A stretch of 64,000 nt of DNA from Erwinia sp039023475. GTDB lineage: Bacteria > Pseudomonadota > Gammaproteobacteria > Enterobacterales > Enterobacteriaceae. Every line of letters begins with the position of its first letter. The stretch's first letter is position 1. The stretch is from positions 1 to 64,000 of the forward strand of contig NZ_JBCHVB010000006.1 of assembly GCF_039023475.1 (NCBI RefSeq), read 5' to 3'. Shown here in pieces: positions 26,283 through 34,966 of the stretch. The notes under the pieces were generated by a model, which worked only from the letters and a program-made list of their open reading frames with translations, did not search any database and was not told where the DNA came from. Position numbers and translations under genes: made by a program.

Positions 26283-27272
26283 ATGATTTATCAGGCAGAT
26301 ACAAAACGTTATCAGCGCATGCCTTACCGAAGATGTGGGCGAAGCGGGCTCAAGCTCCCCGCCATTTCACTGGGGCTGTGGCACAACTTTGGCGACAGCA
26401 CCCGGGTGGATACCAGTCGCGACCTGCTCCGCCACGCTTTTGATAACGGTATCACTCATTTCGATCTGGCCAATAATTACGGTCCGCCACCCGGATCGGC
26501 AGAAGAGAATTTTGGCCGTATCCTGCGCGAAGATTTTCTGCCCTACCGTGATGAGCTGATTATCTCTTCAAAAGCGGGCTATACCATGTGGGACGGACCC
26601 TATGGCGACTGGGGTTCGCGTAAGTATCTGATTGCCAGCCTGAACCAGAGCCTGAAACGCATGAATCTGGACTACGTGGATATTTTTTATCATCATCGTC
26701 CGGATCCGGAAACGCCGCTGGAAGAGACCATGATGGCGCTGGACCATATTGTTCGCCAGGGCAAGGCGCTCTACATTGCGCTTTCAAACTATCCGGCACA
26801 GCGTGCGCAGGAAGCTATCACTATTCTCAAAGAGCTGGGCACTCCTTGTCTTATTCACCAGCCGAAATACTCCATGTTCGAACGGACGCCTGAGGAAGGG
26901 CTGCTGGATGTGCTGACGGAAGAAGGCGTAGGCTGCATCGGCTTCTCACCGCTGGCGGGCGGCGTGCTGACCGATCGCTATCTGAATGGCATCCCGGAAG
27001 ACTCCCGGGCGGCCAGCGGCAGCAAGTTCCTCAGCGGCGATCAGCTGACCGCAGAGAAAATGGAGAAGGTACGTCAGCTTAACGAACTGGCGCAGCAGCG
27101 CGGACAGAAACTTTCCCAGATGGCGCTGGCCTGGATCCTGCGCGGCGATCGCGTGACGTCAGTGCTGATTGGCGCCAGTAAAACCAGCCAGATCGATGAT
27201 GCTACCGGGATGCTCGCCAACCGCGAATTCAGCCAGGCTGAGCTGGATCGCATCGACGCGATCCTTGCCTGA
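26283..27272 (+). CDS. yghZ: Aldo/keto reductase, YghZ-like
   Basis: A 329-residue TIM-barrel reductase related to E. coli YghZ (L-glyceraldehyde 3-phosphate/methylglyoxal reductase). The tetrad is visible as Asp and Tyr in THFDLANNYGPPPGSAEE, Lys in IISSKAGYTMW and His in DIFYHHRPD; the NADPH-binding end is SVLIGASKTSQIDD. The short N-terminus compared with YghZ is normal variation. AGGA precedes the ATG. It is divergent from ipdC; the shared 207 bases hold a GTGTA/TACAC inverted repeat at 26220-26235. Confidence 0.87.
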   Translation: MIYQADTKRYQRMPYRRCGRSGLKLPAISLGLWHNFGDSTRVDTSRDLLRHAFDNGITHFDLANNYGPPPGSAEENFGRILREDFLPYRDELIISSKAGYTMWDGPYGDWGSRKYLIASLNQSLKRMNLDYVDIFYHHRPDPETPLEETMMALDHIVRQGKALYIALSNYPAQRAQEAITILKELGTPCLIHQPKYSMFERTPEEGLLDVLTEEGVGCIGFSPLAGGVLTDRYLNGIPEDSRAASGSKFLSGDQLTAEKMEKVRQLNELAQQRGQKLSQMALAWILRGDRVTSVLIGASKTSQIDDATGMLANREFSQAELDRIDAILA

Positions 27273-27277
27273 ACAAT

Positions 27278-27300
27278 GCCCGCCGCCTTCTGCGGCGGGC
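27278..27300 (+). terminator. Hairpin after the aldo/keto reductase gene
   Basis: GCCCGCCGC and GCGGCGGGC form a GC-rich 9-bp stem six bases after the stop. Only a weak T-rich tail follows. Confidence 0.55.
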
Positions 27301-27438
27301 ATCTTACGGATAAATCTCAAATCTCCTTCCGGCCCTTCCCGCAGCGCGCTTTTCAGACTCCGCCAGGCGAAACGGCAGCGATCTCTTTATAATCTCGATC
27401 CCACAGCGGTACAGCAGTGCCGCTGATAAGGAGATCCA

Positions 27439-27798
27439 ATGAAAGCTTTATTATTTATTGCCGCATTGCTGGCAAGCTTCACCCCGTTGGCGATGCACAC
27501 AGCACAGGCCGACAGCGCAAGGATCACTCTGGCTCCCGGTATCACCCTGCATCTGGGCGATCGGGATCATCATGGTCGCTACTGGGACGGTGGTCACTGG
27601 CGCGATGCCCGCTACTGGCGCAATCACTACCGGTACAATCAGGGCCGCTGGTGGCGTCATGAACAGTGGCAGCGTCATCAGGAGATGCGTCGCCAGCATG
27701 AATGGGAGCGCGAGCGCAGATGGCACCAGCGGGAACGTAAGCGGGCATGGCACCATCATGAACGGGAGCGTCATCACCATCGCGGTCATCATCACTGA
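27439..27798 (+). CDS. ypeC: Secreted DUF2502 protein YpeC
   Basis: A 119-residue protein with a cleavable signal peptide (MKALLFIAALLASFTPLAM, cleavage near residue 25) and a mature part extremely rich in His, Arg and Trp. The stretch ITLHLGDRDHHGRYWDGGHW agrees with E. coli YpeC, which also neighbours mntH. The C-terminus is a run of His/Arg repeats longer than in E. coli. Function unknown; periplasmic location is inferred. AAGGAG precedes the ATG and a terminator follows. Confidence 0.85.
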   Translation: MKALLFIAALLASFTPLAMHTAQADSARITLAPGITLHLGDRDHHGRYWDGGHWRDARYWRNHYRYNQGRWWRHEQWQRHQEMRRQHEWERERRWHQRERKRAWHHHERERHHHRGHHH

Positions 27799-27803
27799 CA
27801 ATC

Positions 27804-27832
27804 AAAAAAGCCGACGCAGAGTCGGCTTTTTT
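27804..27832. terminator. Bidirectional terminator between ypeC and mntH
   Basis: GCCGAC and GTCGGC pair around GCAGA, flanked by six A residues on one side and six T on the other, so it can end both convergent transcripts. Confidence 0.85.
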
Positions 27833-27849
27833 ACGCAGCAGAAACAGGG

Positions 27850-29094
27850 CTATATCGACATGCCCATCGCCATCGCGACCAGCAGATAAAAGTTAAGCGC
27901 CACCACCACCACTACGATAACTTTCCCCACCGTTTGCATCAGCCTTGAGTTGACCATATCGCCCATCAGCTCAGCGTTTCCGGTAAAGACCAGCAGCGGC
28001 ACCAGCGCCAGCGCAATGCCAAAACTCAGTAAGACCTGGCTCATAACCAGGATACGCGTTGGCTCCCAGCCGGCCATAATCACAATAAAGGAAGGCAGCA
28101 TGGTGATCACCCGGCGCACCAGAAGCGGAATATGGATGTGGATGAAGCCCTGCATCACGACCTGGCCTGCCATCGTCCCGACCACCGTTGAAGAGAGGCC
28201 CGCCGCCAGCAGGCTCAGCCCAAAGACCAGCGCTGCCGCCCGGCCCAATAGCGGATCCAGGGTTATCCAGGCCTCGTTCAGATCGGCTATGCCACTATGA
28301 CCGCTGAAGTGAAAGGCCGCAGCCGCCGTCGCCATCATCGCCAGATTGACAAAGCCGGCGATGGTCATGGCTATCGCCACATCCAGCTTGGTCGAGGAGT
28401 AGCGCTCCGCACGCGAGCCGCTAGCTGAACTCTGGGTCAGCGAGGAGTGCAGATAAATCACATGCGGCATAATGGTCGCACCCAGCACGCCAGCGGCCAG
28501 CAGGACCGCATCAGGCCCCGGCAGCGAAGGCACCGCCATTCCCTGCAGCAGATCGACCACCTTGGGCTGTGAGAAGAAAAGTTCAATTACGTAGGCGGCG
28601 GCCACAAATAGCAGCAGGCCACCAATAACCAGCTCAAGCGGTTTCTGCCCCCGGCTTTGCAGCATCAGGATCAGGAAGGTCACCACGCCGGTCAGCACAG
28701 CACCCTGCAGCAGGCTTACGCCGAAGATAAGCTTGAAACCGATCGCCGCGCCGATAAACTCAGCCAGATCGGTCGCCATCGCAATAATCTCCGCCTGCAC
28801 CCAGTAAAACCAGACGGCAGGACGCGGGAAGCGGTCACGTATGTGCTCAGCCAGGTTTTTGCCGGTGGCAATACCCAGTTTGGCGGACATCAGCTGGATG
28901 ACCATCGCCATCACATTCGCCCAGACCACCACCCACAGCAGCTTATAGCCATAAGAGGCCCCGGCCTGAATATTGGTAGCAAAGTTGCCGGGATCGATAT
29001 AGCCGATAGCCGCAATGAAGGCTGGCCCCATTAGCGAGAGCTTAATTTTACGTGAACCGCGGACCCTTGCTTCCGTGGCACGGCCTTCAAACAT
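27850..29094 (-). CDS. mntH: Manganese/divalent metal transporter MntH (Nramp)
   Basis: The 414-residue, 11-helix protein matches E. coli MntH. Both metal-site motifs are present: DPGN in GYIDPGNFATNIQAG (helix 1) and MPH in ATIMPHVIYLHS (helix 6). The start at 29094 has AGGGGT six bases upstream and gives the usual length; an upstream in-frame ATG at 29127 falls next to the Fur-type box. It imports Mn2+ with protons. Fur- and MntR-type operators upstream indicate repression by iron and manganese. Confidence 0.96.
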   Translation of the reverse strand: MFEGRATEARVRGSRKIKLSLMGPAFIAAIGYIDPGNFATNIQAGASYGYKLLWVVVWANVMAMVIQLMSAKLGIATGKNLAEHIRDRFPRPAVWFYWVQAEIIAMATDLAEFIGAAIGFKLIFGVSLLQGAVLTGVVTFLILMLQSRGQKPLELVIGGLLLFVAAAYVIELFFSQPKVVDLLQGMAVPSLPGPDAVLLAAGVLGATIMPHVIYLHSSLTQSSASGSRAERYSSTKLDVAIAMTIAGFVNLAMMATAAAAFHFSGHSGIADLNEAWITLDPLLGRAAALVFGLSLLAAGLSSTVVGTMAGQVVMQGFIHIHIPLLVRRVITMLPSFIVIMAGWEPTRILVMSQVLLSFGIALALVPLLVFTGNAELMGDMVNSRLMQTVGKVIVVVVVALNFYLLVAMAMGMSI

Positions 29095-29138
29095 AGTGAT
29101 ACCCCTGATCGTAACTGTCTGACCCATTCTCTTTTAAA

Positions 29139-29153
29139 TGAGAATGATTATCA
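29139..29153. promoter_or_regulatory. Fur box upstream of mntH
   Basis: TGAGAATGATTATCA is a 7-1-7 inverted repeat close to the Fur consensus TGATAATNATTATCA, 45 bases upstream of the mntH start. Confidence 0.8.
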
Positions 29154-29202
29154 AGTTCGCCTGAATGGATGGTAGCTATCGTTGTGATAGCTAAAGCTAA
29201 CA

Positions 29203-29222
29203 AGTATAGCAAAGGCTATATT
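29203..29222. promoter_or_regulatory. MntR box upstream of mntH
   Basis: AGTATAGCAAAGGCTATATT is almost the E. coli MntR operator (ACATAGCAAAGGCTATGT core), with the ATAGCAAAGGCTAT centre intact. Confidence 0.85.
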
Positions 29223-29457
29223 ATGAGATACGGTACGTCACGCCCGTAAACCCGGCAACCTTTTTCACTTTAGGTGATAAAATAAGCGTCTACAAGGGAG
29301 AAGAGATGTTTAAACTTTGACAGGATGTGAGCAAATCGTGAAATCTGAGGCCTGAGCCGATAGGTAATTGTTATATTGAGGCATAGATCTCGTTTTTCCG
29401 CTCTTTGTTACATAGAATGTGCAGCGAAATATAACAGCCTTCAAATTTGGAGCAATC

Positions 29458-30645
29458 ATGTCCCGCATTTTGCATTTTGCTTTGGCGCTGGTGGTGATCA
29501 CCCTGTTGGCCTTACTGGTCAGCAAGGATCGCAAAAACATTCGCGTACGTTTTATCATACAGCTTCTGGTCATTGAGGTTCTTCTCGCCTGGTTCTTCCT
29601 GAACTCGGAAGTGGGCCTTGGATTCGTACAGGGATTTGCGGGTCTGTTTGACAAGCTGCTTGGTTTTGCCGCCCAGGGCACAAACTTCGTCTTCGGCAAT
29701 ATGAGTGATAAAGGACTTGCCTTCTTCTGGCTCAATGTCCTCTGCCCTATCGTCTTTATCTCCGCACTGATTGGTATTTTACAGCATTTCCGCATTCTGC
29801 CTGTTGTCATTCGCTTAATCGGAACAGTACTGTCAAAAATCAACGGTATGGGTAAGCTGGAATCTTTTAACGCGGTAAGCTCGCTGATTTTGGGACAGTC
29901 AGAAAACTTTATCGCCTATAAAGATATTCTCGGCAAAATGTCCGAACGTCGCATGTACACCATGGCCGCGACCGCCATGTCCACCGTTTCTATGTCTATT
30001 GTCGGCGCCTATATGACGATGCTGCAGCCGAAATATGTGGTCGCCGCGCTGGTGCTGAACATGTTCAGTACCTTTATCGTTCTCTCACTGCTTAATCCTT
30101 ATCGCATCGAGCATGAGGACGATCTGAAGCTGGACAACATTAAAAAAGGACAGAGCTTCTTTGAGATGCTGGGCGAATATATCCTGGCAGGTTTCAAGGT
30201 TGCGGTCATTGTCGCCGCCATGCTGATCGGCTTTATCGCGATTATCTCTGCGGTGAACGCGCTGTTTGATACCCTGTTCGGCATCAGCTTCCAGGGCGTG
30301 CTGGGTTATGTCTTCTATCCGTTTGCCTGGATGATGGGCGTCCCTTCCGCAGAAGCGTTGCAGGTTGGCAGCATCATGGCCACCAAGCTGGTTTCAAATG
30401 AGTTTGTGGCGATGATGGACCTGCAAAAAATTGCCGGAACGCTCTCACCGCGTGCGGAAGGCATTCTCTCTGTCTTCCTGGTTTCCTTCGCTAACTTCTC
30501 CTCAATCGGTATCGTTGCCGGTGCGATTAAGGGCGTGAACGAAGAGCAGGGTAACGTTGTTTCCCGCTTCGGGCTTAAGCTGCTGTACGGCGCCACGCTG
30601 GTCAGCGTACTCTCTGCATCTATTGCGGGCCTGGTACTGGGCTAA
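29458..30645 (+). CDS. nupC: Nucleoside/proton symporter NupC
   Basis: The 395-residue product closely follows E. coli NupC (400 residues), a concentrative nucleoside transporter of the inner membrane. Landmarks are GTNFVFG, the helical hairpin region FNAVSSLILGQSENFIAYKD that contacts the nucleoside, SEALQVGSIMATKLVSNEFVA and FANFSSIGI. The ATG at 29458 is chosen because GGAG precedes it and the protein aligns with NupC; an upstream ATG would add 13 residues. A terminator follows. Confidence 0.95.
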   Translation: MSRILHFALALVVITLLALLVSKDRKNIRVRFIIQLLVIEVLLAWFFLNSEVGLGFVQGFAGLFDKLLGFAAQGTNFVFGNMSDKGLAFFWLNVLCPIVFISALIGILQHFRILPVVIRLIGTVLSKINGMGKLESFNAVSSLILGQSENFIAYKDILGKMSERRMYTMAATAMSTVSMSIVGAYMTMLQPKYVVAALVLNMFSTFIVLSLLNPYRIEHEDDLKLDNIKKGQSFFEMLGEYILAGFKVAVIVAAMLIGFIAIISAVNALFDTLFGISFQGVLGYVFYPFAWMMGVPSAEALQVGSIMATKLVSNEFVAMMDLQKIAGTLSPRAEGILSVFLVSFANFSSIGIVAGAIKGVNEEQGNVVSRFGLKLLYGATLVSVLSASIAGLVLG

Positions 30646-30675
30646 TCCCCTTCCCCGGTCACATATAGCGTCTAA

Positions 30676-30703
30676 GGCGAACCTCATGAGGTTCGCCTTT
30701 TTT
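30676..30703 (+). terminator. Terminator of nupC
   Basis: The perfect palindrome GGCGAACCTCATGAGGTTCG, completed by CC, forms a stem-loop followed by six T residues. Confidence 0.9.
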
Positions 30704-30889
30704 ATGCCCGTGGCGACCAGAAGCTGCTCGTCTCAGGCTGAAGGACGCCAATACAGACCGACGCAGACAGCTAACGCACGCACTTTCAGAATTAGCGCGA
30801 CAGAAGGCACAGTGAATGCAGCAGGAACAGGACAGCGTTTAAAAAGGATAATTAATTTTGCCGGACGGCGAATGAACAGAAGAAGTGAT

Positions 30890-30965
<76 letters not shown>

Positions 30966-31010
30966 ACAACAAAAAACCGGTTTTTCGCGCCAAATCGTCT
31001 GGTGAAAATT

Positions 31011-31086
<76 letters not shown>

Positions 31087-31120
31087 GAGCCGAAAAACCT
31101 TTGTCGTCTTGACGGCGGGG

Positions 31121-31149
31121 ATAATATGAAACGGCGCCGCTGGTGTCAA
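31121..31149 (-). promoter_or_regulatory. Promoter of the tRNA-Ala pair
   Basis: On the minus strand TTGACA (31149-31144), a 17-base spacer and TATTAT (31126-31121) form a near-consensus sigma70 promoter. A GC-rich discriminator (CCCCGCC) follows, as in stringently controlled stable RNA promoters. Confidence 0.85.
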
Positions 31150-31506
31150 CGGCAAATTGCCAATCTGCGGTCAACCGCTGAAAAAGCCGCCAGTGCGCTG
31201 AAGAAATAGCTCTTTAGCGGATTTTTTCGTTAGCAGAAATCCCCTGAGGAGAGCGCTTAAGGGGAATAAAATGGCGCTGTGACATAAATTTCACAACAAT
31301 GTGGCTACACCCACCATACGTGCCAGGCAATGTTGTAAATAAGCAGTTAATTAGTGCGCTAATTAAACTTGTTTTTGTTAATTTCTCGTGCAAAACTGCC
31401 CGCGCTTTTGAAGGCCGACCCTTGCCAGCGCTGGATGCGTGTCTGTTCCGTGCGGTGAAGTCGGCCATTTTATTTTAACAATTACTACACCAGAAACAGA
31501 GCTACT
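31150..31506. other. Intergenic region upstream of the FNT-family gene
   Basis: Contains the back of the tRNA-Ala promoter, then AT-rich DNA with a 20-base inverted repeat (TTAATTAG/CTAATTAA, 31347-31366) about 140 bases before the FNT gene. No clear ribosome site or small gene was seen. Confidence 0.4.
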
Positions 31507-32295
31507 ATGTCCTTGCATTCACCTAAAGAAATCGCAGCGATCGCTATTCAGTCAGGCGTCGCAAAAAGTCTACACTCTATTTCCACTCTGCTTATCCTTG
31601 GTTTTATGGCGGGCGCTTTCATCGCCACCGGCTTCCTGTTGGATCTGCACGTTATCAATAAACTGCCTGCTGACTGGGGCTCCTTCGGCGGCCTGCTGGG
31701 CGCGGCGGTGTTCCCGGTAGGGATTATTCTGACGATCCTGGCCGGCGGTGAGCTGCTCACCGGCAATATGATGACGATGCCAGTAGCCTGGTTCGCCCGC
31801 CAGATCAGCGGCTTAAGCGTCCTGCGTAACTGGTTCTGGATCACCATCGCTAACTTCCTTGGCAGCATTGCCGTTGCCTGGTTCTTTGGCCACATGCTGG
31901 GCATGACCGAAGGCGACTATCTGAAGAAAACCGTTGCTATTGCGTCAGCGAAAGTTAACGCTGATTTCCTGCACTCATTTATCTCCGGCGTCGGCTGCAA
32001 CTGGCTGGTTTGCCTCGCGGTATGGCTGGCCTTCGCCAGTAAAGATATGATGGGCAAAATCTTCGGTATGTGGTTCCCGGTTATGGCGTTTGTGGCGATC
32101 GGCTTCCAGCACGTCGTGGCAAATATGTTCATTATCCCTGCGGCGATTTTCGCGGGTGAGCTGACCTGGATGCAATATCTGCCAAACTTTGTTGCCGTCT
32201 TCTTAGGCAATACCGTGGGCGGTGCTGTATTTGTTGGCCTGGCCTACTATATGGCCTACCGGCCTCAGGTGCAGGTAGCTCCGGCGTCACGCTAA
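31507..32295 (+). CDS. Formate/nitrite transporter (FNT) family channel
   Basis: A 262-residue six-helix protein of the FocA/NirC fold. The N-terminus SLHSPKEIAAIAIQSGVAKS is typical, the omega-loop region is ILAGGELLTGNMMTMPVAW (helix 2 break), and helix 5 has VANMFIIP; the central His expected for FNT channels appears in IGFQHVVANM. It could carry formate, nitrite or hydrosulfide; the residue pattern does not settle this. A monocistronic gene in a place where E. coli has none. It may feed the formate dehydrogenase at 56.9-59.9 kb (inference). Confidence 0.87.
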   Translation: MSLHSPKEIAAIAIQSGVAKSLHSISTLLILGFMAGAFIATGFLLDLHVINKLPADWGSFGGLLGAAVFPVGIILTILAGGELLTGNMMTMPVAWFARQISGLSVLRNWFWITIANFLGSIAVAWFFGHMLGMTEGDYLKKTVAIASAKVNADFLHSFISGVGCNWLVCLAVWLAFASKDMMGKIFGMWFPVMAFVAIGFQHVVANMFIIPAAIFAGELTWMQYLPNFVAVFLGNTVGGAVFVGLAYYMAYRPQVQVAPASR

Positions 32296-32384
32296 TCGTT
32301 TTCCCTCTGTCGTTCAGGCAGAGGGTTCTTTCCCCACCGCGCATTATTCCTTTCTTCGCCCTTCCTGTTACTGGTTCCTGTTAG

Positions 32385-32399
32385 TTGTTCAGTCAACAA
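32385..32399. promoter_or_regulatory. Inverted repeat in the yfeC promoter
   Basis: TTGTT and AACAA flank five bases, about 50 bases before the yfeC start. It may be an autoregulatory operator, since YfeC looks like a DNA-binding protein. Confidence 0.3.
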
Positions 32400-32446
32400 T
32401 TTGCTGTAATATGTTCGTGTTACGTACAACGGCAAAAAGGAATTGC

Positions 32447-32809
32447 ATGATGAAAAAGGAATGGTTAACGCCAGAAGAACTGGCGCAGGAAACGGGTTTC
32501 AGTCGTCAGACCATTAATAAATGGGTCAAGAAAGAACAATGGACGACCGCCCCCAAGCCCGGCGTACAGGGCGGAAAAGCGCGAATGATCTTTATTGATG
32601 AACGCGTGAAGGCTTTTCTTAAGTCTACCCGGCATGCCGCCGAGCCCATCGCCACCTATCGGGTCACACAGAATTCACTCCCCGCTCTGCTTATGACCTC
32701 TCTTCAGCAGATGAGCGCCGACGAACAGGAAAAGTTGTACTCATTGCTGTTACGTGAAGGTATACAAGGGCTACTGACGCGGCTGGACATCACCCGAGGC
32801 GAAAAGTAA
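32447..32809 (+). CDS. yfeC: Putative DNA-binding protein YfeC (DUF1323)
   Basis: A 120-residue protein with an N-terminal MerR-like helix-turn-helix (LTPEELAQETGFSRQTINKWVKKE, residues 6-29) and the conserved KPGVQGGKARMI segment. The C-terminal end (EKLYSLLLREGIQGLLTRLDI) is shared with E. coli YfeC. Two adjacent ATGs (32447 and 32450) follow AAAGGA; either is possible. It sits between the tRNA-Ala/FNT region and gltX as in E. coli. Targets unknown. Confidence 0.88.
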   Translation: MMKKEWLTPEELAQETGFSRQTINKWVKKEQWTTAPKPGVQGGKARMIFIDERVKAFLKSTRHAAEPIATYRVTQNSLPALLMTSLQQMSADEQEKLYSLLLREGIQGLLTRLDITRGEK

Positions 32810-32825
32810 AAACTGGCCCTGAGGG

Positions 32826-32860
32826 ACAATGCCAGTCATTTACTGACTGGCATTGTTTTT
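32826..32860. terminator. Terminator between convergent yfeC and gltX
   Basis: ACAATGCCAGTCA and TGACTGGCATTGT form a perfect 13-bp stem with a TTTAC loop, followed by four T residues on the plus strand. Confidence 0.85.
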
Positions 32861-32883
32861 AGAGAAGAGAAAGAAAGTCAGGT

Positions 32884-34299
32884 TTACTGCTGTGCTTCAC
32901 GCGCCGCAATATAACCCAGCGCTTTCTCAATTCGCGCCACCGAACGGCTTTTGCCAATCGCATGGACGGTCACGTCGAGTCCAGGTGACTGCCCTGCACC
33001 GGTCACCGCAACGCGCAGCGGCATGCCCACTTTGCCCATTCCGACTTCCAGCTCATCGGCTGAGGCCTGAATAGCGGTATGAACGTTCTCAGCCGTCCAG
33101 TCGGTAATACCGTTAAGTTTATCCCGCACTACTTCCAGCGGCTGGCGGGCAACGGGACGGAGATGTTTTTTCGCCGCATCCGCATCGAACTCGTCGAACT
33201 CTTCATAGAAATAACGGCATGAGGCAGCCATCTCTTTCAGCGTTTTGCAACGTTCACCCAGCAGCCTGACCAGCTGCGCCAGCTCAGGACCGGTGCGGGT
33301 ATCAATTTTTTCCTGCTCGATATGCCATTGCAGCTGCGTCGCCACATATTCCGGCGCCAGCGTATTGATGTAGTGATGGTTCAGCCACAGAAGCTTTTCG
33401 GTATTGAATGCGCTGGCGGACTTGCTGACGGCATTCAGATCGAAAAGTTTTTTCATTTCATCAATGCTGAAAATCTCCTGATCGCCATGTGACCATCCCA
33501 GACGCACCAGATAATTCAGCAGCGCTTCCGGTAAATAGCCATCGTCGCGATACTGCATGACGCCAACGGCACCGTGGCGTTTGGAAAGCTTTTTGCCGTC
33601 GTCGCCCAGGATCATTGAAACGTGCGCGTAAACGGGCACCTGAGCGCCTATCGCTTTCAGGATATTAATCTGGCGAGGCGTATTGTTGATATGGTCTTCA
33701 CCGCGGATGACATGGGTGATTTCCATATCCCAGTCATCGATCACGACACAAAAATTATAGGTCGGTGAACCATCCGTACGGCGGATGATCAGATCGTCAA
33801 GCTCCTGGTTGCTGAATTCAATCGGCCCACGGATCTGGTCATCGAAAATTACAGAACCTTCCTGCGGATTACGGAAGCGAACCACGCAAGGTTCATCATC
33901 AGCATGGTGTTCATGGCTGTCACGGCAGTGACCGTCATAACGGGGCTTTTCATTATTGGCCATCTGCGCTTCACGCAGCGCTTCCAGACGCTCTTTTGAG
34001 CAGTAGCATTTATAGGCCGTGCCCGCTTCCAGCATTTCATCAATGACCGCGTTATAACGATCGAAGCGCTTCGTCTGATACCAGGGACCTTCATCCCAGT
34101 CCAGGCTCAGCCAGTTCATACCGTCCATGATGGCGTCGATAGCTTGCTGGGTGGAACGCTCCAGATCGGTATCTTCTATACGCAGCACAAACTCGCCGCC
34201 TTGATTGCGGGCAAACAGCCAGGAGTACAGCGCGGTACGGGCGCCACCAACGTGCAGGTAGCCAGTCGGGCTGGGTGCGAAGCGGGTTTTGATTTTCAT
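32884..34299 (-). CDS. gltX: Glutamyl-tRNA synthetase GltX
   Basis: With the ATG at 34299 the protein has 471 residues, the same as E. coli GltX. The class I signatures are APSPTGYLHVGGART (HIGH-like, residues 8-22) and KKLSKRHG (KMSKS-like, near 237). The zinc ligands are visible as CYCSKE and HCRD. An upstream in-frame start would add 12 residues without similarity. The gene is divergent from the valine tRNA cluster, as in E. coli. Confidence 0.97.
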   Translation of the reverse strand: MKIKTRFAPSPTGYLHVGGARTALYSWLFARNQGGEFVLRIEDTDLERSTQQAIDAIMDGMNWLSLDWDEGPWYQTKRFDRYNAVIDEMLEAGTAYKCYCSKERLEALREAQMANNEKPRYDGHCRDSHEHHADDEPCVVRFRNPQEGSVIFDDQIRGPIEFSNQELDDLIIRRTDGSPTYNFCVVIDDWDMEITHVIRGEDHINNTPRQINILKAIGAQVPVYAHVSMILGDDGKKLSKRHGAVGVMQYRDDGYLPEALLNYLVRLGWSHGDQEIFSIDEMKKLFDLNAVSKSASAFNTEKLLWLNHHYINTLAPEYVATQLQWHIEQEKIDTRTGPELAQLVRLLGERCKTLKEMAASCRYFYEEFDEFDADAAKKHLRPVARQPLEVVRDKLNGITDWTAENVHTAIQASADELEVGMGKVGMPLRVAVTGAGQSPGLDVTVHAIGKSRSVARIEKALGYIAAREAQQ

Positions 34300-34528
34300 T
34301 AACAGCTGCCTTATTACGCTATCAGATTCGGCCATCGCCGGGGGAGGTCTGATAAAGACCTGAACAAAGTGGGCAACATTCTATCACCTGGGGACGAATC
34401 CTCAACGGCATTCCCCCGCTTACCTGTTGCCTTTGCCGGAAAACCCGGCGCGCCTTCCGCGTTTCTGCGCAAAACCCCAACATCTTGTTTAAAATTAAGA
34501 CGAACGATCGTTTTCGTTTTAAAAAGCG

Positions 34529-34556
34529 TTGACTCATTTCCAGCGATCCCTATAAT
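34529..34556 (+). promoter_or_regulatory. Promoter of the tRNA-Val/tRNA-Lys operon
   Basis: TTGACT (34529-34534), a 16-base spacer and TATAAT (34551-34556) form a strong sigma70 promoter, 17 bases before the first tRNA. Confidence 0.88.
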
Positions 34557-34573
34557 GCGACTCCACACAGCGG

Positions 34574-34649
34574 GGGTGATTAGCTCAGTTGGTAGAGCAT
34601 CTCCTTTACACGGAGGGGGTCGGCGGTTCGAGCCCGTCATCACCCACCA
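34574..34649 (+). tRNA. valU: tRNA-Val (TAC)
   Basis: Complete 76-base tRNA with encoded CCA and anticodon TAC in CTCCTTTACACGGAG. First of three identical copies, equivalent to valU-valX-valY in E. coli. Confidence 0.97.
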
Positions 34650-34700
34650 CTCTAAACAAGTGGCTCCGCAGTGTAAGCAGTACCCAAGAGTGTACAGAAT

Positions 34701-34776
34701 GGGTGATTAGCTCAGTTGGTAGAGCATCTCCTTTACACGGAGGGGGTCGGCGGTTCGAGCCCGTCATCACCCACCA
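34701..34776 (+). tRNA. valX: tRNA-Val (TAC)
   Basis: Second identical copy of the valine tRNA, 51 bases after the first, in the same transcript. Confidence 0.97.
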
Positions 34777-34810
34777 TTCTGCACAACAGCTCTTAATGAA
34801 GTACCGAAGT

Positions 34811-34886
34811 GGGTGATTAGCTCAGTTGGTAGAGCATCTCCTTTACACGGAGGGGGTCGGCGGTTCGAGCCCGTCATCACCCACCA
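34811..34886 (+). tRNA. valY: tRNA-Val (TAC)
   Basis: Third identical copy, only four bases before the lysine tRNA. Confidence 0.97.
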
Positions 34887-34890
34887 CTTC

Positions 34891-34966
34891 GGGTCGTTAG
34901 CTCAGTTGGTAGAGCAGTTGACTTTTAATCAATTGGTCGCAGGTTCGAATCCTGCACGACCCACCA
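34891..34966 (+). tRNA. lysV: tRNA-Lys (TTT)
   Basis: Complete 76-base tRNA with encoded CCA and anticodon TTT in GACTTTTAATC. It closes the operon, as lysV in E. coli. Its 3' end is copied again at 35103. Confidence 0.97.

Noticed and set aside
31278..31295. CRP site before the FNT gene
   Set aside because: TGTGA and TCACA are present but 8 bases apart instead of 6.
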